From Arthrobacter sp. ZGTC412 (GTDB lineage: Bacteria; Actinomycetota; Actinomycetes; Actinomycetales; Micrococcaceae), in the NCBI RefSeq assembly GCF_002929215.1, contig NZ_PJII01000001.1, positions 434,001 through 498,000 on the forward strand: a stretch of DNA of 64,000 nt, in the 5' to 3' direction. This document shows positions 47,684 to 55,589 of the stretch, piece by piece. Each line of letters opens with the position of its first letter. Within the stretch, counting starts at the first letter, position 1. A program made the position numbers and the translations under genes. Below the pieces are notes generated by a model. That model made no database searches. It was not told the DNA's origin and worked only from the letters and a program-made list of their open reading frames with translations.

Positions 47684-48636
47684 CCCAGAACCAAGCAACA
47701 AACGAACGCGGCGCCGTCTCGGTCATAGTCGCCATCCTCTTGGTAACGCTCCTCGGCTTCGTGGCAATTGCCGCCGACGTCGGGGTCATCTACTCGGAAC
47801 GCGCGCAGCTGCAAAACGGCGCAGACGCCTCCGCTATAGCAATTGCCCAAAAGTGCGCCAAAGACACCACCGTCGCGGCGTGCTCTACGACGTCGGACCT
47901 CGCCACCAGCCTCGCCAACCAGAACGCGCTGGACGGCATGAGCAAGGTGCACACCATCGAGCTCGACAAAACCGCCCGGACCGTCGCGGTCACCACGAGT
48001 GCCAAAGAAGTGGGAGGCCCGGACAACTCGGTTTCCCTCTTTTTCGCTAACGCCCTCGGCATTCCCAGCAAGGAAGTCGGTGCACGGTCATCGGCCGCTT
48101 GGGGAACTCCTTCCAAAGGACCTGTCATCCTGCCGTTGGCCATCGCGCACTGCAAACTGAACATTCCTGCAGGCGGCGCAAAGGGTCCGGAACAGGTCCT
48201 GGAACAATCAGTCAATGGATGCGGCGGTATCCCAGGCGGATTCGGCTGGTTACAGACCACGTCAACGAAATGCTCAATAACCGCAACAGCGGGAGCCTCG
48301 AGTAACTCCGGAATCTGGTTCTCCAGCGACACGGGCGCGAGTGTCCCCTCCACGTGCAGCGCCGCCGACTTCACCCAGATGCAGAGCCAAACGGTCCTCC
48401 TGCCCTTGTACGACATAGCGACCGGAACCGGCTCCAGCGGAAAGTACTACATCAAGGGTTTCGCGGCGTTCCACGTCACCGGCTACCACTTTGCTTCCAT
48501 CAGCTGGACAGCAGGGGCAAAAGTGGAGAACAAAGCCATCAGGGGCTACTTCGTGAAGTACGTATCCCTGGCCCAGGGTTTTGAATTGGGCAATACCCCG
48601 GACTATGGGGCGTCGGTTGCCCGCCTCACCCTTTGA
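47671..48636 (+). CDS. TadG-like pilus assembly protein 2
   Basis: A 321-residue paralog of the first TadG-like protein. It has NERG/AVSVIVAILLVTLLG, one helix, ADVGVIYSERAQLQNGADAS, and a Cys-containing outer domain with PGGFGWLQT like PGGFGWLDD in copy 1. The GTG start is the 13-base overlap with tadE, which mirrors the arrangement in copy 1. No von Willebrand domain is evident. Confidence 0.8.
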   Translation: MRRLTQNQATNERGAVSVIVAILLVTLLGFVAIAADVGVIYSERAQLQNGADASAIAIAQKCAKDTTVAACSTTSDLATSLANQNALDGMSKVHTIELDKTARTVAVTTSAKEVGGPDNSVSLFFANALGIPSKEVGARSSAAWGTPSKGPVILPLAIAHCKLNIPAGGAKGPEQVLEQSVNGCGGIPGGFGWLQTTSTKCSITATAGASSNSGIWFSSDTGASVPSTCSAADFTQMQSQTVLLPLYDIATGTGSSGKYYIKGFAAFHVTGYHFASISWTAGAKVENKAIRGYFVKYVSLAQGFELGNTPDYGASVARLTL

Positions 48637-48665
48637 CTACCAATCCCTAACCACGGAGTAACACA

Positions 48666-49424
48666 GTGAAGTCTCGTATGCTCGCCGGAACGGCCGCGGT
48701 CGCCTTGGCGATTGTAGGAGCCCTCCTTATCATCTTCTATGCCAACGGGGCAGACCAGCGGGCGCTGGCAACAACGGAACCCGTTAACGTCCTGGTTGTA
48801 AAGACTGCCATTCCCGCCGGCACCCCGGTAAATGACATGACTGCCTCACTCGTAGTCGAGAAGGTGCCTGCGGCAGGAGTTTCAGCCTCCGCGCTCAGCA
48901 CCCTGGACAACAAGGCTGGCACAGTCAGCGCCGTGGACCTCGTGCCCGGGGAGCAGCTTTTGGAAGAACGCCTCGTCGCCCCGGCAGACGTCAAAGCTGA
49001 AGGCTCCGTTGAGGTTCCAGCAGGGATGCAGGAAGTCTCCTTCCAGCTTGAACCGCAGCGCGTAGTGGGCGGCCGGATCAACGTGGGTGACCACGTGGGC
49101 ATCTCGTTGAACTTTGAGAACGGCACCGACAAGGCCGGCGCCGGCGATGCCACCACCCAACTCACCCTTCGCAAGGTCCTGGTGACGGCCGTCCAGCGCG
49201 CACCCCAGGCAGCGAGCGCCGAGACACCCGCCGAGGGCGAACCGGATCCGGCAGACACCACCCTCCCCGAAGGCTCCCTCATGCTGACCGTCGCGGTCAC
49301 CGACGTGGACGCCAGCAAGATCATCTTCACCTCCATCAATGGCAGCCTCTGGCTCACCAAGGAGCCCCTGAACGCCAAGGACAACGGGCCCCGGACCGAA
49401 CGAAAGGACGTGGTGTTCAAGTGA
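48666..49424 (+). CDS. cpaB: CpaB/RcpC pilus protein 2
   Basis: A 252-residue protein with one N-terminal helix and an SAF domain: VLVVKTAIPAGTPVNDM, AVDLVPGEQLLEERLV and MQEVSFQLEPQRVVGGRI. A Pro/Glu/Asp-rich stretch (ETPAEGEPDPADTTLPEG) sits near the C-terminus where copy 1 has a shorter Ser/Glu stretch. Its stop overlaps the cpaE start (GTGA). Confidence 0.88.
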   Translation: MKSRMLAGTAAVALAIVGALLIIFYANGADQRALATTEPVNVLVVKTAIPAGTPVNDMTASLVVEKVPAAGVSASALSTLDNKAGTVSAVDLVPGEQLLEERLVAPADVKAEGSVEVPAGMQEVSFQLEPQRVVGGRINVGDHVGISLNFENGTDKAGAGDATTQLTLRKVLVTAVQRAPQAASAETPAEGEPDPADTTLPEGSLMLTVAVTDVDASKIIFTSINGSLWLTKEPLNAKDNGPRTERKDVVFK

Positions 49425-50614
49425 GCCGTTTCGTCCTCCTCTCCCCCAACGTCGAATTCGACCAGAAGCTGCGGGCCGCCGTCGCGAACGGCCTCCGCGG
49501 CTCCGTCCAGACCATCGCCTCGGACATCCTTCCCGCCGGCCCACAGGAACTCTTCGCCCTCCTCAACCAGGAGCAGCCGGAAGTCCTGATCATTGGACCC
49601 GACGTCCCCTACGAAGAGGCGCTGCGGTTCGCCAAGGTCTTCGACGTCCAGCTCCCCGGCCTCAGCCTGGTGCTGGTCAGCGACGTTGATCCCGGGCACC
49701 TCCTCAACGCCATGCGCGCCGGCATCCGCGACATCCTCAGCCCCCAGGCGGACGCCGCCGAGATTCGTGTGCTCCTGGAGCGTGCCTGCCAGTCCTTCGC
49801 CACCCGCCATCGCGGCCCCGAAACACAGACTGAGAACGGCGGCAAAGGCCTGGTGATCGGCGTCTTCTCCCCCAAGGGCGGCGTCGGCAAAACCACCCTC
49901 GCCACCAACATCGCCATCGGCCTCGGCCAGATCGCGCCGATGAGCGTTGTCATCGTGGACCTGGACCTGCAGTTCGGCGACGTCGCCTCCGGCCTTTACC
50001 TCAACCCCGAGCACACCGTCACCGACGCCGTCTCGCCGGCGGCATCCCAGGACTCCCTGGTCCTCAAGGCTTTCCTCACCGTGCACCCGGCCGGCATCTA
50101 CGCCCTGTGCGCCCCGCCCAACCCGGTGGACGCGGACCACATCACCCCCGAACAGATCACCAGACTGCTCGACCAACTGGCCCAGGAATTCCAGTACGTG
50201 GTCCTCGACACCGCCCCCGGCATGCCCGAAATCGGCCTCGCCGCCATGGAGCAGTGCACCGACGTCGTGTGGGTCAGCGCCATGGACATCCCCAGCCTTC
50301 GCGGCCTGCGCTCCGGACTGGAAGTACTCCGGCAGTTGGAAATCATGCCCGAATCACGGCATGTTGTCCTGAACATGGCCGACGCCAAGTCCGGGCTCGA
50401 CGTCCGCGACGTCGAATCCACCATCGGCGCGCCCGTAGACGTCAGCGTCCCCCGCTCCCGTGCCGTGGCACTCTCCACCAACCGCGGCATCCCCGTCCTC
50501 CAGGAATCCAAAAAGGATCCCGCCGTCAAGAGCCTCCGCCAACTCGTCGAGCGGTTCAACCCGTCGTGGCGTGCCCAGGCCCAGCGCAAACTTCACCGAA
50601 GGGTGGTCATCTGA
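49421..50614 (+). CDS. cpaE: CpaE/TadZ MinD-like pilus ATPase 2
   Basis: A 397-residue paralog of the first CpaE. It has an N-terminal receiver-like domain (LIIGPDVPYEEALRFAKVF), then SPKGGVGKTTLATNIA, VDLDLQFGDVASGLYLNP and VVLDTAPGMPEIGLAAM. Residues before the P-loop differ most between the copies, which could give each system its own placement cue. The stop overlaps the cpaF start by one base. Confidence 0.9.
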   Translation: MSRFVLLSPNVEFDQKLRAAVANGLRGSVQTIASDILPAGPQELFALLNQEQPEVLIIGPDVPYEEALRFAKVFDVQLPGLSLVLVSDVDPGHLLNAMRAGIRDILSPQADAAEIRVLLERACQSFATRHRGPETQTENGGKGLVIGVFSPKGGVGKTTLATNIAIGLGQIAPMSVVIVDLDLQFGDVASGLYLNPEHTVTDAVSPAASQDSLVLKAFLTVHPAGIYALCAPPNPVDADHITPEQITRLLDQLAQEFQYVVLDTAPGMPEIGLAAMEQCTDVVWVSAMDIPSLRGLRSGLEVLRQLEIMPESRHVVLNMADAKSGLDVRDVESTIGAPVDVSVPRSRAVALSTNRGIPVLQESKKDPAVKSLRQLVERFNPSWRAQAQRKLHRRVVI

Positions 50615-52119
50615 TGAAGCTCTCCGAGCGGATCAGCGCGGTCCAGGACCGCAACCAGGCGCCCGGCAGCAACGTCGCCGTGCTCGAGGCGCCCCGCCCC
50701 GCCGTCGTTCCCTCCGCTCCGGTGCGGGAGAGCGAGCCGCGTCGCCTTCCTGCGCAGCAGGCTCCTGTAACACCAGCGCACGACGCCGGCACCTCCTTAG
50801 TGCCCAAGGCTCAGCCTGTGGATGTCTTCGCCGCCATGAAGCACCGGGCGGCCACCGCCCTTTTCGAGCGGATGGGCGCGCGTTTCAACGACGCGGCCGT
50901 CACCGAGCAGGAACTCCGGGCCACCGCCAAGGAGGAGCTGACGCGGATCATCGACGCCGAACAGGTGCCGCTAAGTGCAGAGGAACGTACCCGCCTGGTC
51001 CGGGACGTGGCGGACGATGTGCTGGGCTACGGACCGCTCCAGCGACTGTTGGACGATCCGGCCGTCACCGAAATCATGGTCAACCGGATGGACCAGATCT
51101 ACGTGGAACGCAAGGGCAAACTGACACTCACCGAGTCCCGGTTCAGTTCTGAAGAGCACCTGCGCAAGGTCATCGAAAGGATTGTCTCGAAGGTGGGCCG
51201 CCGCATCGACGAGTCCTCCCCGCTGGTGGACGCCCGTCTGGAGGACGGCTCCCGTGTCAACGCAGTCATCCCGCCGCTTGCCGTGGGCGGCTCCTCACTC
51301 ACCATCCGTAAATTCAGCAAGGTCCCCCTCACGGTCCGCAACCTGATCGATTTCGGAACCCTGACACCTGAGATGGCTGAATTGCTGAACGCGTGCGTCA
51401 AAGCCAAGCTCAACATCATCGTCTCCGGCGGCACGGGCACCGGCAAAACCACCCTGCTCAACGTACTGTCTTCCTTCCTCCCGGCTGATGAACGCATCGT
51501 CACCATCGAGGACGCTGTAGAACTCCAGATCCAGCAGCAGCACGTGGTCCGGCTCGAAAGCAGGCCGCCCAACACTGAGGGCAAGGGCGAAGTCACCATC
51601 CGCGAACTGCTCCGGAACTCGCTGCGTATGCGCCCTGACCGGATTGTGGTGGGTGAGGTCCGTGGCGGGGAATCGCTGGACATGCTCCAGGCCATGAACA
51701 CCGGCCACGATGGATCCCTTTCCACCGTTCACTCCAACTCCCCCCGCGACGCCGTAGCGAGGCTCGAAACTCTGGTCCTGATGGCCGGCATGGACTTGCC
51801 GCTGCGCGCAATCCGCGAACAGATCGCCTCCGCCGTCAACCTCATCGTCCAGATTTCCCGTCTGCGCGACGGCTCCCGCCGCATCACCCACGTCACCGAA
51901 GTCCAAGGCATGGAAGGAGACATCGTGACCCTTCAGGACGCGTTCGTCTTTGACTACTCCGCCGGGGTTGACCAGCACGGGCGATTCCTCGGCAAGCCGG
52001 TGGCCACCGGTATCAGGCCGCGGTTCATTGACCGGTTTGAAGACCTGGGCATCCATGTCTCCCCCGCAGTCTTTGCCGGTCCGCAGGCTCCCGCCACTCA
52101 AACCACCCCCGGAAGATAG
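50614..52119 (+). CDS. cpaF: CpaF/TadA pilus assembly ATPase 2
   Basis: A 501-residue ATPase nearly colinear with copy 1 from ALFERMGARF onward: Walker A SGGTGTGKTTLLNVL, VTIEDAVELQIQ, PDRIVVGEVRGGE and TGHDGSLSTVHSNSPRD. The N-terminal ~70 residues are Pro/Ala/Arg-rich and unrelated in detail to copy 1. The ATG at 50614 is chosen because it abuts the cpaE stop (TGATG). Confidence 0.95.
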   Translation: MKLSERISAVQDRNQAPGSNVAVLEAPRPAVVPSAPVRESEPRRLPAQQAPVTPAHDAGTSLVPKAQPVDVFAAMKHRAATALFERMGARFNDAAVTEQELRATAKEELTRIIDAEQVPLSAEERTRLVRDVADDVLGYGPLQRLLDDPAVTEIMVNRMDQIYVERKGKLTLTESRFSSEEHLRKVIERIVSKVGRRIDESSPLVDARLEDGSRVNAVIPPLAVGGSSLTIRKFSKVPLTVRNLIDFGTLTPEMAELLNACVKAKLNIIVSGGTGTGKTTLLNVLSSFLPADERIVTIEDAVELQIQQQHVVRLESRPPNTEGKGEVTIRELLRNSLRMRPDRIVVGEVRGGESLDMLQAMNTGHDGSLSTVHSNSPRDAVARLETLVLMAGMDLPLRAIREQIASAVNLIVQISRLRDGSRRITHVTEVQGMEGDIVTLQDAFVFDYSAGVDQHGRFLGKPVATGIRPRFIDRFEDLGIHVSPAVFAGPQAPATQTTPGR

Positions 52120-52128
52120 GGCACGGCC

Positions 52129-53061
52129 ATGATTCTTGCTGTTGGAGCAGTCATCCTGCTCGTGGCCGTCAGCCTGCTGGGCGTGGCAGTGCTGCTGCCG
52201 AGCGAACCCCATGTGCCGCTGGACCGCCGTCGTCCGTTCGAACAGGAGCCGCCGTCATCAATCGCCCGCGTGGCACTCTCCGCAGTGCGCACCTTTGAAC
52301 GGGTCCTGCACGGACGCCACGTCTCCCTGTTCTCCCGCACGGAACTCGAAAACGCCGGGCTCCGCCTGAGCCAGGCCGAGTTCTTCCTGCTGGTGGGCAT
52401 CGGGGCCGGCGTCGGAATGCTCGTGGGTGTTGTCACCGTGGGGCCACTGGTGGGAATCCTGCTGGCCATCCTCGCGCCGTTCGTGGGGAAACTGGTCCTG
52501 GGATTCCTGGCGGGAAAACGCCGCGCCACCTTCGACAGCCAGCTCGGCGATACCCTCCAATTGCTTTCCGGCGGCCTCCGGGCCGGCCACAGCATCCTGC
52601 GCGCCATCGACGCCGCAGCCACCGAATCGCAGAAGCCGACGTCGGAGGAAATGCGCCGGGTGATTACCGAAACCAGCCTGGGCCGCGACCTGCTCTCCGC
52701 CCTCAATGACACAGCCGAGCGTATGAAGAACGAGGACTTTGTCTGGATCTCGCAGGCTATCCAGATCAACCGCGAGGTGGGCGGCAACCTGGCCGACGTC
52801 CTGGACCAGGTCAACGAAACCATCCGCGAGCGCGCCGAGATCAAGGGGCACATCAAAGCCCTGGCTGCGGAGGGCAAGTTCTCCGCCTACATCCTGATAG
52901 CCATGCCCTTCGGCATCGTGGCCATGCTGCTGGCCGCCAGCCCCAACTACATGAACTCAATGTTCACCCATCCGCTGGGCTGGATCATGATCGGCGCCTC
53001 GTTTGTCCTCATGACCATCGGTGCGCTGTGGATGCGCAAGATCATCGACCTGAAGTTCTGA
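52129..53061 (+). CDS. tadB: TadB inner-membrane platform protein 2
   Basis: A 310-residue T2SSF-type protein. It shows an N-terminal helix (ILAVGAVILLVAVSLLGVAV), FDSQLGDTLQLLSGGLRAGH, ISQAIQINREVGGNLADVLD and two C-terminal helices. The segment between the first two helices differs from copy 1. It starts ten bases after cpaF behind a GGAAGA-type site. Confidence 0.92.
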   Translation: MILAVGAVILLVAVSLLGVAVLLPSEPHVPLDRRRPFEQEPPSSIARVALSAVRTFERVLHGRHVSLFSRTELENAGLRLSQAEFFLLVGIGAGVGMLVGVVTVGPLVGILLAILAPFVGKLVLGFLAGKRRATFDSQLGDTLQLLSGGLRAGHSILRAIDAAATESQKPTSEEMRRVITETSLGRDLLSALNDTAERMKNEDFVWISQAIQINREVGGNLADVLDQVNETIRERAEIKGHIKALAAEGKFSAYILIAMPFGIVAMLLAASPNYMNSMFTHPLGWIMIGASFVLMTIGALWMRKIIDLKF

Positions 53062-53068
53062 GGAAGCC

Positions 53069-53953
53069 ATGAACCTGATAGTTCTCCTCTCCATCCTGCT
53101 GGTTTGTGTCCCCGTCGCGGGGCTGGCCTGGTCCGTCCTCACCGTGGACAAGCAGGGCCGCCTGGCTGTCAACGATCTCCTTTCTCGCGGCGCCGCCCCA
53201 CTCACAGTCGTTGAAGCCGCCAAGCCTGACCTGCTCGAGGGCATCGGCCGCAGACTCACACCGCCGTCGTACGTTTCGTTCCTGGACCGCCTGCTCGCAC
53301 TCGCCGGCCGCCCCGCCACCATGCCGCTCGGCAAAGTCCTCGGCTCCAAGCTGGCCCTGGGCTTGACCGGCGTCGCCGCTGGGGTCTACTTGACGGCCAC
53401 CGGGAGCACGCCTCTGATGAAGCTTGCGGGCCTGTTTCTACTCGTCCTTGGGTATTTCATCCCGGACCTCCTGCTCTACAGCAAAGGGCAGGAACGCCAG
53501 AAAATCATGCAGCTGGAACTGGCCAACACGCTGGACCAGATGCTGATCTCGGTGGAGGCCGGGCTGGGTTTCGAGGGGGCCATGGCGCGTGCGGGCGAGA
53601 ACGGCAAGGGACCGCTGGCCGAAGAGCTTGTCCGTACCCTGCAGGACATGCAGGTCGGCCGCAGCCGCCGGGAGTCCTACGTTGCGCTGGCAGAGAGGAC
53701 CAACATTCCGGAGCTGCGCAGCTTTGTGCAGGCCGTGGTCCAGGCCGACACTTACGGCATCGCCATCAGCCGCGTGCTCCGCGTGCAGGCGAAAGTGATG
53801 CGTGTAAAGCGCCGCCAACGGGCCGAAGAAAAGGCCATGAAGCTTCCTGTGATGATTCTGTTTCCGCTGTTGTTCTTCATTTTTCCGGTCCTCTTCATTG
53901 CAATTCTTGGACCTGCAGTCATCAACACCATAGAGACATTCAGCGGGCAATAA
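53069..53953 (+). CDS. tadC: TadC inner-membrane platform protein 2
   Basis: A 294-residue platform protein with ELANTLDQMLISVEAGLGFE, VRTLQDMQVGRSRRESYVAL and a hydrophobic C-terminus (ILFPLLFFIFPVLFIAILGP). GAGGAAG precedes the ATG. It ends the second pilus operon; no strong terminator is seen before the Hpt-like gene 92 bases downstream. Confidence 0.92.
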   Translation: MNLIVLLSILLVCVPVAGLAWSVLTVDKQGRLAVNDLLSRGAAPLTVVEAAKPDLLEGIGRRLTPPSYVSFLDRLLALAGRPATMPLGKVLGSKLALGLTGVAAGVYLTATGSTPLMKLAGLFLLVLGYFIPDLLLYSKGQERQKIMQLELANTLDQMLISVEAGLGFEGAMARAGENGKGPLAEELVRTLQDMQVGRSRRESYVALAERTNIPELRSFVQAVVQADTYGIAISRVLRVQAKVMRVKRRQRAEEKAMKLPVMILFPLLFFIFPVLFIAILGPAVINTIETFSGQ

Positions 53954-54033
53954 GCGCCCCAGCGAGGCAGCAAAAATGCCTCAAGTTTTACACAGGATCA
54001 CCCCAAATAGGCCGACCAACTAATTCCAGGAAG

Positions 54034-54045
54034 TAGCCTTGAAGA
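54034..54045 (+). promoter_or_regulatory. Leaderless-type -10 for the Hpt-like gene
   Basis: TAGCCT (54034-54039), six bases, ATG at 54046, no Shine-Dalgarno. It suggests separate expression from the pilus operon. Confidence 0.48.
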
Positions 54046-54510
54046 ATGCAAAGTCCAGATCCCGGCTCCAGCGACAGGAGCGCAGCTGCGTTTCCACCGC
54101 AGCCCGGGATCACAACGGTTACCGCCTCGGACATGTCACAGGAAGCGGCCGGGCTCTTGCCGCTCGTTGACGCGGCGGTGCTGGAGGAGCTGGAGGACGA
54201 GCTTGCCGGCTCGGGACTCGCCCAGCGATTCGCCCGTGACTACGCAGCAATGTGGGACCTGCGCTGCTCCCGGCTTGCCGCTGCGGTGGACAGCCAGGAC
54301 AGCGATTCAGCCCTGGACGCGGCCACCAGCCTGAAGATCAGCTCAGCCATGGTGGGCGGATTGCGCCTGGCCAAGCTGGCTGAGTTGCTGGAAGTGCTCA
54401 TCCGCCGGGGTGACTTTGGCCAGGGGCAGGTCCTCATGAAGCGGGTTGCCTACGACGGCGGCCAAACGGTTTCAGAGCTCCAGTCCACGTACATCCTCAA
54501 AAACGGCTAG
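54046..54510 (+). CDS. Hpt-like helical protein without the phospho-histidine
   Basis: A 154-residue protein. The first ~35 residues are disordered-type; the rest fits a histidine phosphotransfer four-helix bundle (LEELEDELAGSGLAQRFARD, then ALDAATSLKISSAMVGG). In Hpt domains the second helix reads AHxLKGxS with the phosphorylated His; here the aligned residue is Thr94 and the Gly is Ile (AATSLKISS). It can hardly relay phosphate, but may still bind the response regulator or kinase next to it as a sink or scaffold. The domain call rests on pattern only. Confidence 0.62.
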   Translation: MQSPDPGSSDRSAAAFPPQPGITTVTASDMSQEAAGLLPLVDAAVLEELEDELAGSGLAQRFARDYAAMWDLRCSRLAAAVDSQDSDSALDAATSLKISSAMVGGLRLAKLAELLEVLIRRGDFGQGQVLMKRVAYDGGQTVSELQSTYILKNG

Positions 54511-54539
54511 CCCTCGCCCGCGGCCCCGGTCAAAGGGGC

Positions 54540-55334
54540 TTATCCAGCGTCCGGCCTGCTCGGCGCCAGCCGGTAACCGACGCCGCGCACGGTCTGCAGC
54601 CAGCGCGGCGAAACCGAATCTTCCTTCAGCTTCCGCCGCAGGTTCCCGATGTGGACCTCGACGGCGCGTTCGTCGGCCTCACTGATGTAGGTGTCCTCGT
54701 CGTAGTACTCGCCGCGGACGGCCCGGACGAGATCGGCCCGGGTGCACACGGCTCCGCCGCCTCGCAGGAGGACGTGCAGCAGATCGAATTCGCTCCGCGT
54801 GAGCCCCAGAGGCTCCCCTTTGATTTCCACGGTGCGCGTCCGGTGGTTCAGCGCCAGACCGTTGTGGCGCAGTACGGCGGGGTCCTCGGGCCGGGCAGGC
54901 GGAGCTGCGGCAGCGGGCGCTGTCCCCCACATGGGCGGTGGCGAATCCTGGCCGTTGATCTCGTGCCGGGGCCTGCGCATCATCGCTGCAACACGGGCTC
55001 TCAGCTCGCGGGGCCGGAAGGGTTTGGCAATGTAGTCGTCAGCGCCGGCGTTAAGGGCGGACAGCAGATCCGGCTCCTCAGTCCTGCCGGTCAGCATCAC
55101 CACGTAGGCGTTGCTGAAGTTGCGGATACGCCGCAGCACCTCAAAGCCGTCGATGTCCGGCAGCCCGATGTCCAGCGTCACCACGTTGGCTTGCTTGTCC
55201 CGGACCACTTCCACTCCGGCCCGCCCGTCAACCGCTGTGTGCACCTCAAAGCCTGCCTGGCTCAACACTCCTTCGAGGAGGTTCCGCACATCGGCATCGT
55301 CTTCGATTACTACAGCCACACCAAGATCGTCCAT
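54540..55334 (-). CDS. OmpR/PhoB-family response regulator
   Basis: A 264-residue regulator. The receiver domain has the acidic pair in VVIEDDADVRNLL, the phospho-acceptor Asp in VVTLDIGLPDIDGFEVL, and Lys in DDYIAKPFRPREL. A Pro/Ala-rich linker of about 35 residues leads to a winged-helix DNA-binding domain (GLTRSEFDLLHVLL, VEVHIGNLRRKL, TVRGVGYRL). It is convergent with the Hpt-like gene and divergent from the histidine kinase, its likely partner. Pilus genes are plausible targets by location. Confidence 0.93.
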   Translation of the reverse strand: MDDLGVAVVIEDDADVRNLLEGVLSQAGFEVHTAVDGRAGVEVVRDKQANVVTLDIGLPDIDGFEVLRRIRNFSNAYVVMLTGRTEEPDLLSALNAGADDYIAKPFRPRELRARVAAMMRRPRHEINGQDSPPPMWGTAPAAAAPPARPEDPAVLRHNGLALNHRTRTVEIKGEPLGLTRSEFDLLHVLLRGGGAVCTRADLVRAVRGEYYDEDTYISEADERAVEVHIGNLRRKLKEDSVSPRWLQTVRGVGYRLAPSRPDAG

Positions 55335-55589
55335 TGATATCCCTGCGCCAGGCGATTATGACCCCCCATCAGCCCAGCGCCAATGCCATAACCGCTCCAA
55401 CCCTTTATACGCTACAAGTAAGCCGGCCTGATGACATCTCTTTCAACCATGCATTTGAAAAGTCAATTATTATGACAAGGGATGTAGATTACGAGCCGGA
55501 GAGGACGCGTGCCAGGTTGCCCTACAGGAACACGTACGCAGGCACGGCCCAATTCGGTTCCATGTCCCCGCTTGGCCGGAGCATGATTC
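55335..55589. other. Divergent intergenic region of response regulator and kinase
   Basis: A 255-base gap, clearly A/T-rich around 55440-55480. It must hold the promoters of both signalling genes. No exact promoter or palindrome could be fixed; short readings across it lack coding bias. Confidence 0.4.

Noticed and set aside
40391-48636. Full-length TadG proteins with a von Willebrand domain
   Set aside because: Both proteins are only 321-344 residues and no DxSxS metal-site motif is visible; only the N-terminal TadE/G-type part is supported.
38644-53953. The double pilus cluster as an assembly artefact
   Set aside because: The copies differ throughout in sequence, codon use, gene lengths and intergenic regions, so they are true paralogs.
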